From Pseudomonadota bacterium (GTDB lineage: Bacteria > Pseudomonadota > Alphaproteobacteria > Caulobacterales > Caulobacteraceae), in assembly GCA_023433655.1 (NCBI GenBank), contig JAEYUE010000237.1, positions 1 to 11,350 of the forward strand: a stretch of DNA of 11,350 nucleotides. The letters are read 5' to 3'. Numbering within the stretch: the first letter of the stretch is position 1; the number at the start of each line of letters is the position of its first letter. Below the pieces are notes generated by a model. The model searched no databases, was not told the DNA's origin, and worked only from the letters and a program-made list of their open reading frames with translations. The position numbers and the translations under genes were made by a program. Of the stretch, positions 4,911 to 11,350 are shown in pieces.

Positions 4911-6968
4911 ATGGGGATCGGACACGGCATGATCGCAACCAGTCTGGCGGCCGCCCTGGCTCTTCTCGCCCCCGCGCCCGAATCGCTGGTTCCGCAGGAA
5001 ACGCCGTACACGGCCGTGGCCCCGCAGGGCTCGCAGGCGCGCACGCTGAACGACCAGGACACGGCCCTCTTCCGGCAGGGCCTGGAGCAGGCCCGGGCGC
5101 GGGATGTGGTCGGGACGCGGGCCACCGCCGCACAGATCAGCGATCCGGTGGCGCGGAAATTGGTCGAATGGGCGCTGATCGACACCTCGGCGGAGCAGCT
5201 GCCCTACAGCGACCTGGCGGCTGCCCAGACGGCCATGGCGGGCTGGCCGCGGGCTGAGAGCCGGCGGACCGCGACCGAGCGGGCGCTGGACCTGGCCTAC
5301 GCCGGGCCGGACGCCGCCCTCGCCCTGTTCGCGACCACGCCGCCGAGCACGGCCGAAGGCGCCGTCGCCCTGGCCGACGCACTGGAGCAGCGCGGGCGTC
5401 GCGACGAGGCCCGGGCGCTGATCACCGAGTGGTGGCGGACCCGCTCGTTCGACGAGCCGGTGCAGGCCCGGATCCTGACCCGCTGGGGCGGCTGGCTGAC
5501 CCAGGCGGACCACGAGGCGCGGCTGAACATGCTGCTGCTGGGCCCGCACGGCCCGGCGACGCGGGCCATGGCCCAGATGGTTTCGCCGGAGCGCCGCGCG
5601 GTGGCCGAGGCGGCCATGTCGCTGCGCACCGCCTACAGCCCCGACGCCGTGGTGGCCGGGCTGACCCCGGCCCAGGCCATGGACCCGGCCGTGGCGCTGG
5701 AGCGGGTCCGCATCCTGCGCTCGCAGAGCCGCCAGTCGGAAGGTTTCGCCCTGCTGGCCGCCCTGCCCCCGGCGCCGACGCACGACGCCGGCCAGGACAC
5801 GCTGTGGAGCGAGCGGCGCAACTACTTCCTCGACGCCCTGGAGCGGCGCAACTGGCGGGCCGCCTATGACGCCATGGCCGGTCACGGCTTCCGGTCGGGC
5901 GACCGCATGGTCGACGCGGAGTTCTTCGCCGGCTGGGTGGCCCTGACCAAGCTGGACGATCCGGCGCGGGCGGCGCGGCATTTCGAAATACTCCGGCAGT
6001 CGTCGTCGACGCCGATCACCCAGGGCCGGGCGCTGTACTGGCTGGGCCGGGCGGCCGAGGCCCAGGGCAATACGCCGACGGCGATCCAGCACTACCGGGC
6101 CGGGGCGCAGCACATCCAGAGCTTCTACGGCCAGCTGGCCGCGGAGAAGGCCGGCCTGACGACCCTGACCCTGCCGGGCGATCCCGTTCCCGCCGACGGC
6201 GACCGGGCCGCGTTCGAGGCCAACGAACTGGTGCGCGCCCTGCGGATCCTCGGCGAGACCGGCGAGACCAGCCTGTTCCGGGTCTTCGCCTATCAGCTGG
6301 ATGACGACCTGCCGACGGCGACGGACCTCGCCCTGCTGATGGACCTGTCGCGGGCCTACGGCGAGGGCTTCACCGCCATGATGGTCGGCCGCGCCGCCAG
6401 CCAGCGCGGCTTCCTCATGCCGGAGCGGCAGTATCCGGTGCGCATTCCGCCTCAGGTTCCGGGCGCGGCCCCGCTGGCCTTCACCCTGGCCATCACCCGG
6501 CAGGAATCGAGCTTCGATCCGCGGGCCCGCTCCGGCGCCGACGCACGCGGCATGATGCAGTTCCTGCCGTCGACGGCGTCGATGGTCGCCCGGCAACTGG
6601 GCATGCCGTATTCGGCCGAACAGCTGTGGGACCCGGACTACAACATGACGCTGGGCAGCTATCACCTCGGCGACCTGACCAACCGCTTCGGCGGGTCGAT
6701 GTTGCTGACGACGGTGGCCTACAACGCCGGGCCGGCGCGGCCGCCGCAGTGGATCGCGCGCTGCGGGGATCCTCGCGGAGAGGTCGATCCGGTCGACTTC
6801 ATCGAATGCGCGCCGTTCACAGAAACCCGCAACTACATGATGCGGGTGATGGAGAACATGAGCATCTACAAGGCCCGGCTGAACGGCGGTTCGGCGCAGC
6901 TGACCCTGTCCAACGACCTGCGGCGCGGGGTTTCACCCAGCGCGGGTCCCCGCCCCTATCAGCCCTGA
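4911..6968 (+). CDS. Soluble lytic murein transglycosylase (Slt70-like)
   Basis: The enzyme cleaves the MurNAc-GlcNAc bond of peptidoglycan with formation of 1,6-anhydro-MurNAc, in the periplasm. The 685-residue product has an N-terminal hydrophobic signal segment (MIATSLAAALALLAPAPES), a long Ala-rich helical region with TPR-like repeats as in the Slt70 superhelix, and a C-terminal SLT domain (about 515-640). There FTLAITRQESSFDP carries the catalytic Glu at 532, followed by ARGMMQFLPSTA and TTVAYNAGPARPPQW, all hallmarks of family 1. Starts at 4911 or 4929 are both possible and both lack a good ribosome site. An in-frame ATG at 4848 does follow GGAAGG, but the added stretch contains a TTA and other codons alien to this genome, so I reject it. 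The 3' end overlaps the end of the convergent ABC transporter ATPase gene by ten bases. Confidence 0.94.
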   Translation: MGIGHGMIATSLAAALALLAPAPESLVPQETPYTAVAPQGSQARTLNDQDTALFRQGLEQARARDVVGTRATAAQISDPVARKLVEWALIDTSAEQLPYSDLAAAQTAMAGWPRAESRRTATERALDLAYAGPDAALALFATTPPSTAEGAVALADALEQRGRRDEARALITEWWRTRSFDEPVQARILTRWGGWLTQADHEARLNMLLLGPHGPATRAMAQMVSPERRAVAEAAMSLRTAYSPDAVVAGLTPAQAMDPAVALERVRILRSQSRQSEGFALLAALPPAPTHDAGQDTLWSERRNYFLDALERRNWRAAYDAMAGHGFRSGDRMVDAEFFAGWVALTKLDDPARAARHFEILRQSSSTPITQGRALYWLGRAAEAQGNTPTAIQHYRAGAQHIQSFYGQLAAEKAGLTTLTLPGDPVPADGDRAAFEANELVRALRILGETGETSLFRVFAYQLDDDLPTATDLALLMDLSRAYGEGFTAMMVGRAASQRGFLMPERQYPVRIPPQVPGAAPLAFTLAITRQESSFDPRARSGADARGMMQFLPSTASMVARQLGMPYSAEQLWDPDYNMTLGSYHLGDLTNRFGGSMLLTTVAYNAGPARPPQWIARCGDPRGEVDPVDFIECAPFTETRNYMMRVMENMSIYKARLNGGSAQLTLSNDLRRGVSPSAGPRPYQP

Positions 6969-7726
6969 GGCGCGGCCCGCCCCGCGGACAGCAGGGGTCC
7001 GTCCGGCCCGTCGACCCAGCGCCCGGCGAGGCCGAAGACGCGCTGCAGCACCTCCGGCGTCAGCGCGTGGAGCGGCGGGGCGTCGGCGACGACGCCGCCA
7101 TGGTCCAGCACCGCGACCCGGTCGGCGAAACGGGCCGCCAGCGGAAGATCGTGCAGACTGACCAGGACGGCTTGCCCGCCGTCGGCGCGGGCGCGCAACC
7201 GCTCCATCACCATCAACTGGGCCACAGGGTCGAGGCCGGCGATCGGCTCGTCGGCGAGCAGGGCGCGCGAGGGCGAGGCCAGAGCCCGGGCCAGCAGGAC
7301 TCGGGCGCGCTCGCCGCCGGACATCTCGGCCACGCCGCGGTCGGCGAGGTGACCGACCTCGACCTCGTCCAAGGCCGCGCGGGCGGCGGCGAGCGCCTGC
7401 GGTCCCGACAGGAAGGGCGCGCCCAAGGCCGCGACCTCGACCGCCGGCAGGTTCCAGGCGACGCGCCGTTCCTGCGGCAGGTAGGCGGCGCGCTCGGCCC
7501 GCTGGCGGGGTCGGAGAAGACCGACGGCCTCGCCATCCAGTGATGCGACACCGCCCGACAGCGGCAGGAGCCCGGCGAACACCCGGATCAGGCTGGACTT
7601 GCCCGCTCCATTGGGTCCCACGAGGGCGATGAGCTCCCCTGCCCCGACCTGCAAATCCGCTTGTTCCAGCACGGCCCGGCCGCCCAGGCGGGCGCTGGCG
7701 CCCTTCATGAGGAGCAGCGCGGTCAT
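6959..7726 (-). CDS. ABC transporter ATP-binding protein (cobalamin/iron-siderophore importer class)
   Basis: This is the ATPase that powers the importer encoded by the two genes before it. The 255-residue product is a complete nucleotide-binding domain: Walker A GPNGAGKSS (37-45), Q-loop AAYLPQ with Gln85, signature MSGGE (135-139), Walker B ALLADEP (Asp159, Glu160), D-loop AGLD and switch His202 in SLHD. Length and the C-terminal PLHALTPEVLQRVFGL segment, close to the L/T-PE-LL-VYG ending of BtuD/FhuC/HmuV-type ATPases, place it in the FecE/BtuD group. The ATG overlaps the permease stop as ATGA, so translation is coupled; a second in-frame ATG six codons later is less likely. The last gene of the operon, it runs ten bases into the end of the opposing transglycosylase gene, with no terminator seen in between. 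The substrate is not determined by the ATPase sequence. Confidence 0.94.
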   Translation of the reverse strand: MTALLLMKGASARLGGRAVLEQADLQVGAGELIALVGPNGAGKSSLIRVFAGLLPLSGGVASLDGEAVGLLRPRQRAERAAYLPQERRVAWNLPAVEVAALGAPFLSGPQALAAARAALDEVEVGHLADRGVAEMSGGERARVLLARALASPSRALLADEPIAGLDPVAQLMVMERLRARADGGQAVLVSLHDLPLAARFADRVAVLDHGGVVADAPPLHALTPEVLQRVFGLAGRWVDGPDGPLLSAGRAAPQG

Positions 7727-8715
7727 AGCCGCCACTCCCGCGCTGCGCGCCAGGCGATGAGGGCGAACAGGGGCGCGCCGACGAGGGCGGTGAACACGCC
7801 GAGCTTCAGTTCCTGATCGGTCGGCGTGACCCGGGCCAGCAGGTCGGCGACGACCAGCATCAGCCCGCCCGCCATGGCCGAGGGCAGCAGCAGGCGCCCC
7901 GGGTCGCCGCGCACGGCGGTCCGTACCAGATGCGGGGCCGCGAGACCGACGAAGCCGATCACCCCGGCGACGGCTACCGCGGCCCCCGTCGCCAGGGACG
8001 CTGACAGAAGCGCCAGAAGCCTGAGTCGCGCCATCGGCAGGCCCGAGGTGCGGGCGGTCTCCTCGCCGAGGCTGAGCATGCGCAGGCCCGGCGCGGCCAG
8101 GGCCGCGGCCAGGCCGGAGACGAGGACCGCCGGCGTCACCCAGGCCACATCGATCCAGCTGCGGTTCTGCACCGAGCCGAGCAGCCAGTTCATCACCTCG
8201 GCGGTGGCGATCGGCGATGGCGACAGATTGAAGATCAACGCCGTGGCCGCCCCGGCGAAGCTGGACACCGCCACCCCGAACAGGATCAGCGCTTCGGGGG
8301 AGCGCACCCGCGCCGAGAAGGCCACCAGCAGGCCGCCGGCTAGCACCGCACCGGCCATGGCCGCGAGCTCGACCGCCCCGGCCAGGCCCGCTCCGCCGAG
8401 GACGATGGCCCCTGCGGCCCCGAGGGCGGCCAGCGCCGAGACGCCGAGTACCCCCGGGTCGGCCAGCGGATTGCGCAGCAGGCCCTGCATCACCGCCCCT
8501 GACAGGCCCAGGGCCGCGCCGACCATCAGCGCCGTCATCGCCCGCGGCGCGCGCACGGCCCACAGCACCTCCCCGGGGCCCGAAGCCGGATTGGCGATGG
8601 CCTGCATCCACCGGGCGGCGTCGAAGGCGGTCTCGCCGAACAGCACCGCCGCCACCGTCCCGAACACGATCAGGGCCGCCAGCGCGGCTATCAGCCGACC
8701 GGAGCCGCGGGTCAT
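7723..8715 (-). CDS. FecCD/BtuC-family ABC transporter permease
   Basis: This polytopic inner-membrane protein forms the substrate channel of a type II importer for cobalamin, iron-siderophore or heme. The 330-residue length is typical. Hydrophobic helices run throughout, starting with LIAALAALIVFGTVAAVLFG. Family motifs include LWAVRAPRAMTALMVGAALGLSGA at the end of the first loop, GLLRNPLADPGVLGVSALAALG, the coupling-helix region GEETARTSGLPMARLRLL that contacts the ATPase, and GVIGFVGLAAPHLVR. A single permease gene is normal because BtuC-type proteins act as homodimers. Its ATG overlaps the stop of the binding-protein gene as ATGA and its stop overlaps the ATPase start the same way. Nothing appears missing. 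The family is certain; the substrate is not. Confidence 0.94.
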   Translation of the reverse strand: MTRGSGRLIAALAALIVFGTVAAVLFGETAFDAARWMQAIANPASGPGEVLWAVRAPRAMTALMVGAALGLSGAVMQGLLRNPLADPGVLGVSALAALGAAGAIVLGGAGLAGAVELAAMAGAVLAGGLLVAFSARVRSPEALILFGVAVSSFAGAATALIFNLSPSPIATAEVMNWLLGSVQNRSWIDVAWVTPAVLVSGLAAALAAPGLRMLSLGEETARTSGLPMARLRLLALLSASLATGAAVAVAGVIGFVGLAAPHLVRTAVRGDPGRLLLPSAMAGGLMLVVADLLARVTPTDQELKLGVFTALVGAPLFALIAWRAAREWRL

Positions 8716-9524
8716 CGCCCCGCCTTCAGCAGCAGGGCGGCGTCGGCCGCGAACCAGGCGGGGCAGGTCAGGCTGGCGGCGGGCAGACTGGCGACGACGC
8801 GTCCCCTCGCCGCGCGTCGCACCGCCGGGTGCCGGCCGGGTCCGCGCCAGTCGCCGCGGATCTGGTCGAAGAAGCCGAGCACGAAGCGCGTCGGCCGCCA
8901 CAGGACGATGCGTTCCACGCTGGCCGGGGCGAAGCCGGGCGCCGTGACCAGATTGGACAGGCCGGCGGCGCCAAGGATGGCGTCCACCAGTGATCCGGGC
9001 CCGGCCGTGAAGCCGCCCGCGGTGAGGTAAAGGGCCGGGCGCCGGAGCTCGCCAGCGGGCGGAGCCGCCTCGGCCAGGCTGGCGTCCATGCGGGCGATCA
9101 GGGCCTCACCCCGGGGCAGCGCGTCGAGGGCGGCGGCGGCCGCGCGGATGTTGCCGCGGACCCCCTCGAAGTCGGCCGCGTCCTCGATAGTCACGACCCG
9201 CGTTCCGCCCGCCTCCAGCCGCCTTAACAGGCGGGGGTCGCCGCCCCAGTAGCGCAGCACGACGTCGGGCTGGAAGCCGACCGCGGCCTCGAGCGTCGGA
9301 CGCACCCGCCGCCGGTTCGCCGCGGCGCGCCGCATCCAGGAGTCGGGATCGTCGGCGCGGGGCGACAGGGCCAGTTCGGCGTCAGGGGCGAGGGCGAGGG
9401 CGTACTGGTCGCCGCACTGGTCGAGCGACATCACCTTGAGCGGACGACTCTCGTCCGCCGCCGCCGGATCGCCCCCCGCCGAAAGGATCAGGGCCAGCGA
9501 GGCGGCCATGAGGGCCCGCGTCAC
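8712..9524 (-). CDS. Periplasmic substrate-binding protein of the ABC importer (PBP2/BtuF-like)
   Basis: This protein should capture the ligand in the periplasm and deliver it to the permease. The 270-residue product has a signal peptide (MTRALMAASLALILSAGG, probable cleavage after the Ala-rich PAAA near residue 23) and a helical-backbone class III binding fold: VMSLDQCGDQYALAL at the start of the mature part, then QPDVVLRYWGGDP, TRVVTIEDAADFEGVRGNIRAAAAAL, and LVDAILGAAGLSNL. No lipobox is seen, so it should be soluble. The GTG at 9524 is chosen because it overlaps the tetR stop as GTGA, matching the 4-base overlaps in the rest of the operon; an ATG at 9509 is the alternative. The first lobe motif is that of cobalamin/siderophore/heme binding proteins, but I cannot assign the ligand. 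Several Trp and Arg residues in the lobes could line the cleft; this is speculation. Confidence 0.88.
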   Translation of the reverse strand: MTRALMAASLALILSAGGDPAAADESRPLKVMSLDQCGDQYALALAPDAELALSPRADDPDSWMRRAAANRRRVRPTLEAAVGFQPDVVLRYWGGDPRLLRRLEAGGTRVVTIEDAADFEGVRGNIRAAAAALDALPRGEALIARMDASLAEAAPPAGELRRPALYLTAGGFTAGPGSLVDAILGAAGLSNLVTAPGFAPASVERIVLWRPTRFVLGFFDQIRGDWRGPGRHPAVRRAARGRVVASLPAASLTCPAWFAADAALLLKAGR

Positions 9525-10153
9525 GACTTCATCAGGCCCGTGAACAGCCCGTCCAGCATGGCGGCGACAAGGCGCTCGCGGTCCACCCAGTTGAAGTAGG
9601 GCTTGGTGATGACCAGCGAGACCACTCCGTGGCATCCGGCCCACAGCGCCTGGGCGGTGGTGCGGGCGTCGCCGCGCAGCTGCCCCGCCGCCTCGGCGTC
9701 CTCGACCACCTGCTCGAACGATCGATAGAGCGAGGCCCCCAGCTCCTGGGCCGCAGGCAGGGCGCCGTGCTGAAGTTCGGCCGGCCGGGTCATGTAGATC
9801 AGTCGGTAGGCGTTCGGGTTGGCGAAGCCGAAGTCGATATAGGCCCGCATCATGCGCCGGAGCCGCTGTTCCGGGCCGCCCGGCCCCGCGACGACGGAGT
9901 TGTTGAGCGCCAGCAGGGCGGCGAAGGCCTGGCGGCAGATCTCCTGCAGAATTTCGCCCTTGTCGGCGAAATGCATGTACAGCGCGGTCGAGGACAGGCC
10001 GACCTCGTCTGCGATCTTGCGGATGGTGGCGCCCTCGTAGCCGTGCTCGACGAAGATGCGCTCGGCGGCCGCCAGGATTTCGGCCCGGCGGGCGTGCCCT
10101 TCGCCCTTGGGCTTGCGCTGGGATCGCGGATTGACGGCGACGGGGGCGGACAC
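9521..10153 (-). CDS. TetR/AcrR-family transcriptional regulator (WHG-type C-terminal domain)
   Basis: This dimeric repressor-type protein heads the ABC importer operon. With the GTG start at 10153 it has 210 residues: a basic N-terminal tail, the TetR DNA-binding domain ARRAEILAAAERIFVEHGYEG, then the helix-turn-helix GATIRKIADEVGLSSTALYMHF (about 41-62), and a ligand-sensing C-terminal domain containing WAGCHGVVSL (Trp161, His165, Gly166), the mark of the WHG-type group. The start is supported by a promoter at 10183-10211, whose position rules out an ATG at 10246. Its stop overlaps the binding-protein start, so regulator and transporter are coupled. A plausible model is autorepression of the whole operon, and perhaps of the diverging glycosyltransferase gene, relieved by a small ligand related to the transported compound; the ligand is unknown. 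Confidence 0.9.
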   Translation of the reverse strand: MSAPVAVNPRSQRKPKGEGHARRAEILAAAERIFVEHGYEGATIRKIADEVGLSSTALYMHFADKGEILQEICRQAFAALLALNNSVVAGPGGPEQRLRRMMRAYIDFGFANPNAYRLIYMTRPAELQHGALPAAQELGASLYRSFEQVVEDAEAAGQLRGDARTTAQALWAGCHGVVSLVITKPYFNWVDRERLVAAMLDGLFTGLMKS

Positions 10154-10182
10154 TGAGGGCGGAACTCCAGGCTGCAGATGCT

Positions 10183-10211
10183 GAATAGCGGCAATCCCGA
10201 CGCCGCGCCAA
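10183..10211 (-). promoter_or_regulatory. Predicted promoter of the tetR-ABC transporter operon
   Basis: On the minus strand TTGGCG (10211-10206) and CTATTC (10188-10183) are separated by 17 bases. The context of the second element, GCTATTC, resembles the Caulobacter housekeeping -10 (GCTANAWC) and the first resembles its TTGACG-type -35. The -10 ends 30 bases before the tetR GTG. The -35 overlaps one arm of a short inverted repeat, CGCGCC (10204-10209) and GGCGCG (10223-10228), which could be an operator for the TetR protein, although the arms are short and common in GC-rich DNA. Confidence 0.45.
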
Positions 10212-10251
10212 CCCGCTTGCCGGGCGCGAATCACCACGTTAACCATTCGCC

Positions 10252-11350
10252 ATGGGAGGGACGCCGGGCAGCGACGCCGCCAGCGGACACTCGCGCTACG
10301 GTCCGCCGCACGCGAGCAGCGCCGCCTGTCGCCGGCTTTCGATCTTTCAGTGGGCCTTCCTTGGCGTCGTGGGCGGCGTGATCGGCGCCCTCGTGCTTCT
10401 TCGACCCGGGCTGATCCCGTCCCTGATCATCGCGGCCGCCGCCGCCTCCTTCCTGGCCATGTCCATCTGGCGCATGGCTCTTGTGGCGCTCAGCGCGACG
10501 CCTCCGGACGGGACTGTTCTGTCGGGCCGCCCCCTGCCGCCGTACTCCGTGTTGGTGGCGCTGTATGACGAGGCCGAGGTCATGGATCAATTGGTCAGTC
10601 GCCTCGCGCGGATCGACTATCCGTCGGACCGGCTGCAGGGCCTGCTGGTGCTCGAGGCGCGCGACACGGCGACCATCGCCGCAGCGGAGAAAGCCGCCCG
10701 GCCGGACTGGCTGCAGGTATATATCGCGCCACCCGGCCAGCCGGGGACCAAGCCGCGCGCCCTGAACTGCGCCCTGTCCCAGGTCACAGGAACCTTCCTG
10801 ACCGTTTACGACGCCGAGGACGAACCACATCCCCTGCAGTTGCGGGAGGCCGCGGCCCGCTTCGTCGGCGACGGCGCGGGGCGTCTCGCCTGCCTGCAGG
10901 CGCCGCTGCGCATCCGGCCCGGCCGGCCGCGACCGGCCGGCTCTCCCTTCCTCGATCGGCAGTTCGCGGCGGAATACGCCAGCCTGTTCGAGACGACGCT
11001 GCCGGGGCTGACCCGCCTGGGTCTGCCCTTCCCTCTCGGCGGCACCAGCAATCACTTCCGTGCGGAGGCCCTGAGGCAGGTCGGCGGCTGGGACGGGTTC
11101 AACGTCACCGAAGACGCCGACCTGGGCTTCAGGTTGTGGGCGCACGGCTGGCGGCTGGGCATGCTGGCCCATCCGACATGGGAGACGCCGCCGGGCCACA
11201 TGGTCGACTGGCTGCCGCAGCGGACCCGCTGGCTCAAGGGGTATATGCAGACTTTCGGGGTGCATTCGCGACGCCCGTGGCGGCTGGGCGCACGCGGAAG
11301 CCTGGCCCTGTCGGCCACGGTGGGCGCCGGGATCGTTTCGGCTGTGATCC
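10252..11350 (+). CDS. Membrane-bound family 2 glycosyltransferase (XagB/cellulose-synthase-like), 3' end missing
   Basis: This inner-membrane enzyme should polymerise a surface polysaccharide from nucleotide sugars, pushing the chain outward. The visible 366 residues start with two hydrophobic helices (about 33-52 and 57-80), followed by a cytosolic GT-A domain: YSVLVALYDEAEVMDQLV, YDAEDEPHP (metal/nucleotide site, Asp187 and Asp190), LGGTSNHFRAEALRQVGGWDGFN, catalytic TEDADLGFRL (Glu287, Asp288) and QRTRWLKGYMQTF, the QxxRW acceptor motif at 323-327. A further membrane helix begins as the window ends. DAED rather than DxD, and the RWLKGYMQTF sequence, recall XagB-type glycosyltransferases linked to adhesive exopolysaccharides; this subfamily call is from memory. 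The ATG at 10252 is the first start after an in-frame TAA, has no ribosome site, and may be leaderless. It diverges from tetR across 98 bases. Confidence 0.9.
   Translation, partial: MGGTPGSDAASGHSRYGPPHASSAACRRLSIFQWAFLGVVGGVIGALVLLRPGLIPSLIIAAAAASFLAMSIWRMALVALSATPPDGTVLSGRPLPPYSVLVALYDEAEVMDQLVSRLARIDYPSDRLQGLLVLEARDTATIAAAEKAARPDWLQVYIAPPGQPGTKPRALNCALSQVTGTFLTVYDAEDEPHPLQLREAAARFVGDGAGRLACLQAPLRIRPGRPRPAGSPFLDRQFAAEYASLFETTLPGLTRLGLPFPLGGTSNHFRAEALRQVGGWDGFNVTEDADLGFRLWAHGWRLGMLAHPTWETPPGHMVDWLPQRTRWLKGYMQTFGVHSRRPWRLGARGSLALSATVGAGIVSAVI

Noticed and set aside
4085..5257. 390-codon plus-strand open frame
   Set aside because: It is antisense to dapA and then out of frame with the transglycosylase; both real genes have intact motifs.
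4875..6665. 596-codon open frame on the minus strand
   Set aside because: It lies antisense to the lytic transglycosylase, is full of low-complexity Arg/Gly/Pro-rich sequence, has no domain, and is what GC-rich codon bias produces on the opposite strand.
7727..8611. Upstream half of a long minus-strand frame that runs into the ABC ATPase
   Set aside because: This part is an out-of-frame reading of the permease gene; the ATPase begins at the ATG at 7726, which overlaps the permease stop.
10154..10246. Longer TetR protein starting at ATG 10246
   Set aside because: The predicted promoter would lie inside the gene, there is no ribosome site, and the extra 31 residues precede an already normal TetR N-terminus.
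9525..10251. Cobalamin riboswitch for the importer operon
   Set aside because: The binding-protein gene overlaps tetR directly and the leader before tetR is too short and lacks a recognisable B12-box-like core.
10231..11265. 344-codon minus-strand open frame
   Set aside because: It is antisense to the glycosyltransferase, whose DAED, TED and QxxRW motifs are clear; the antisense product is low-complexity.
1..11350. tRNA, rRNA, tmRNA, CRISPR array, insertion sequence, phage or toxin-antitoxin genes
   Set aside because: Both strands were read for these; none of the characteristic motifs, repeats or proteins was seen. The tmRNA gene is not beside smpB here.

Overview
The window is high-GC (with strong G/C preference in third codon positions), gene-dense, alphaproteobacterial chromosome. 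Gene order and protein style suggest Caulobacterales, probably Brevundimonas or a close relative; this is judged from remembered family resemblance, not a search. No rRNA, tRNA, CRISPR array, insertion sequence or prophage gene was seen, and every intergenic gap is shorter than 150 bases.

Left part (1-4902): a housekeeping neighbourhood. On the minus strand, folK (folate synthesis) is followed by rpoZ (RNA polymerase omega) and the 5' part of a bifunctional (p)ppGpp synthetase/hydrolase gene that runs off the left edge. On the plus strand, diverging from folK with overlapping start codons, lie a NYN-domain (LabA/DUF88-type) predicted RNase and a family 5 uracil-DNA glycosylase. Then come a small one-helix membrane protein (plus) and a small predicted lipoprotein (minus), both of unknown function, and the minus-strand pair dapA-smpB, coupled by a TGATG stop/start overlap. 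dapA diverges from a soluble lytic transglycosylase across a short gap holding two palindromes. A block with slt, dapA, smpB, a NYN protein, rpoZ and the Rel gene close together is, to my recollection, a recurring alphaproteobacterial arrangement.

Middle-right part (6959-10211): a compact minus-strand operon in transcription order TetR regulator, periplasmic binding protein, FecCD/BtuC-type permease and ATPase. All junctions are 4-base overlaps (GTGA, ATGA, ATGA), so it is very probably one transcript. It is a type II importer of the cobalamin/iron-siderophore/heme class; the substrate cannot be read from the sequence. No TonB receptor or cobalamin riboswitch was seen with it.

Right edge (10252-11350): the N-terminal two thirds or so of a membrane-bound family 2 glycosyltransferase (DxxD, TED and QxxRW motifs, XagB/cellulose-synthase-like), diverging from tetR.

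I found no convincing new biological system. The most useful leads are the probable CTG start of the (p)ppGpp synthetase gene, the nested folK/NYN starts with the NYN RNase sitting among stringent-response and ribosome-rescue genes, the TetR-led ABC operon of unknown substrate, and three intergenic palindromic structures.
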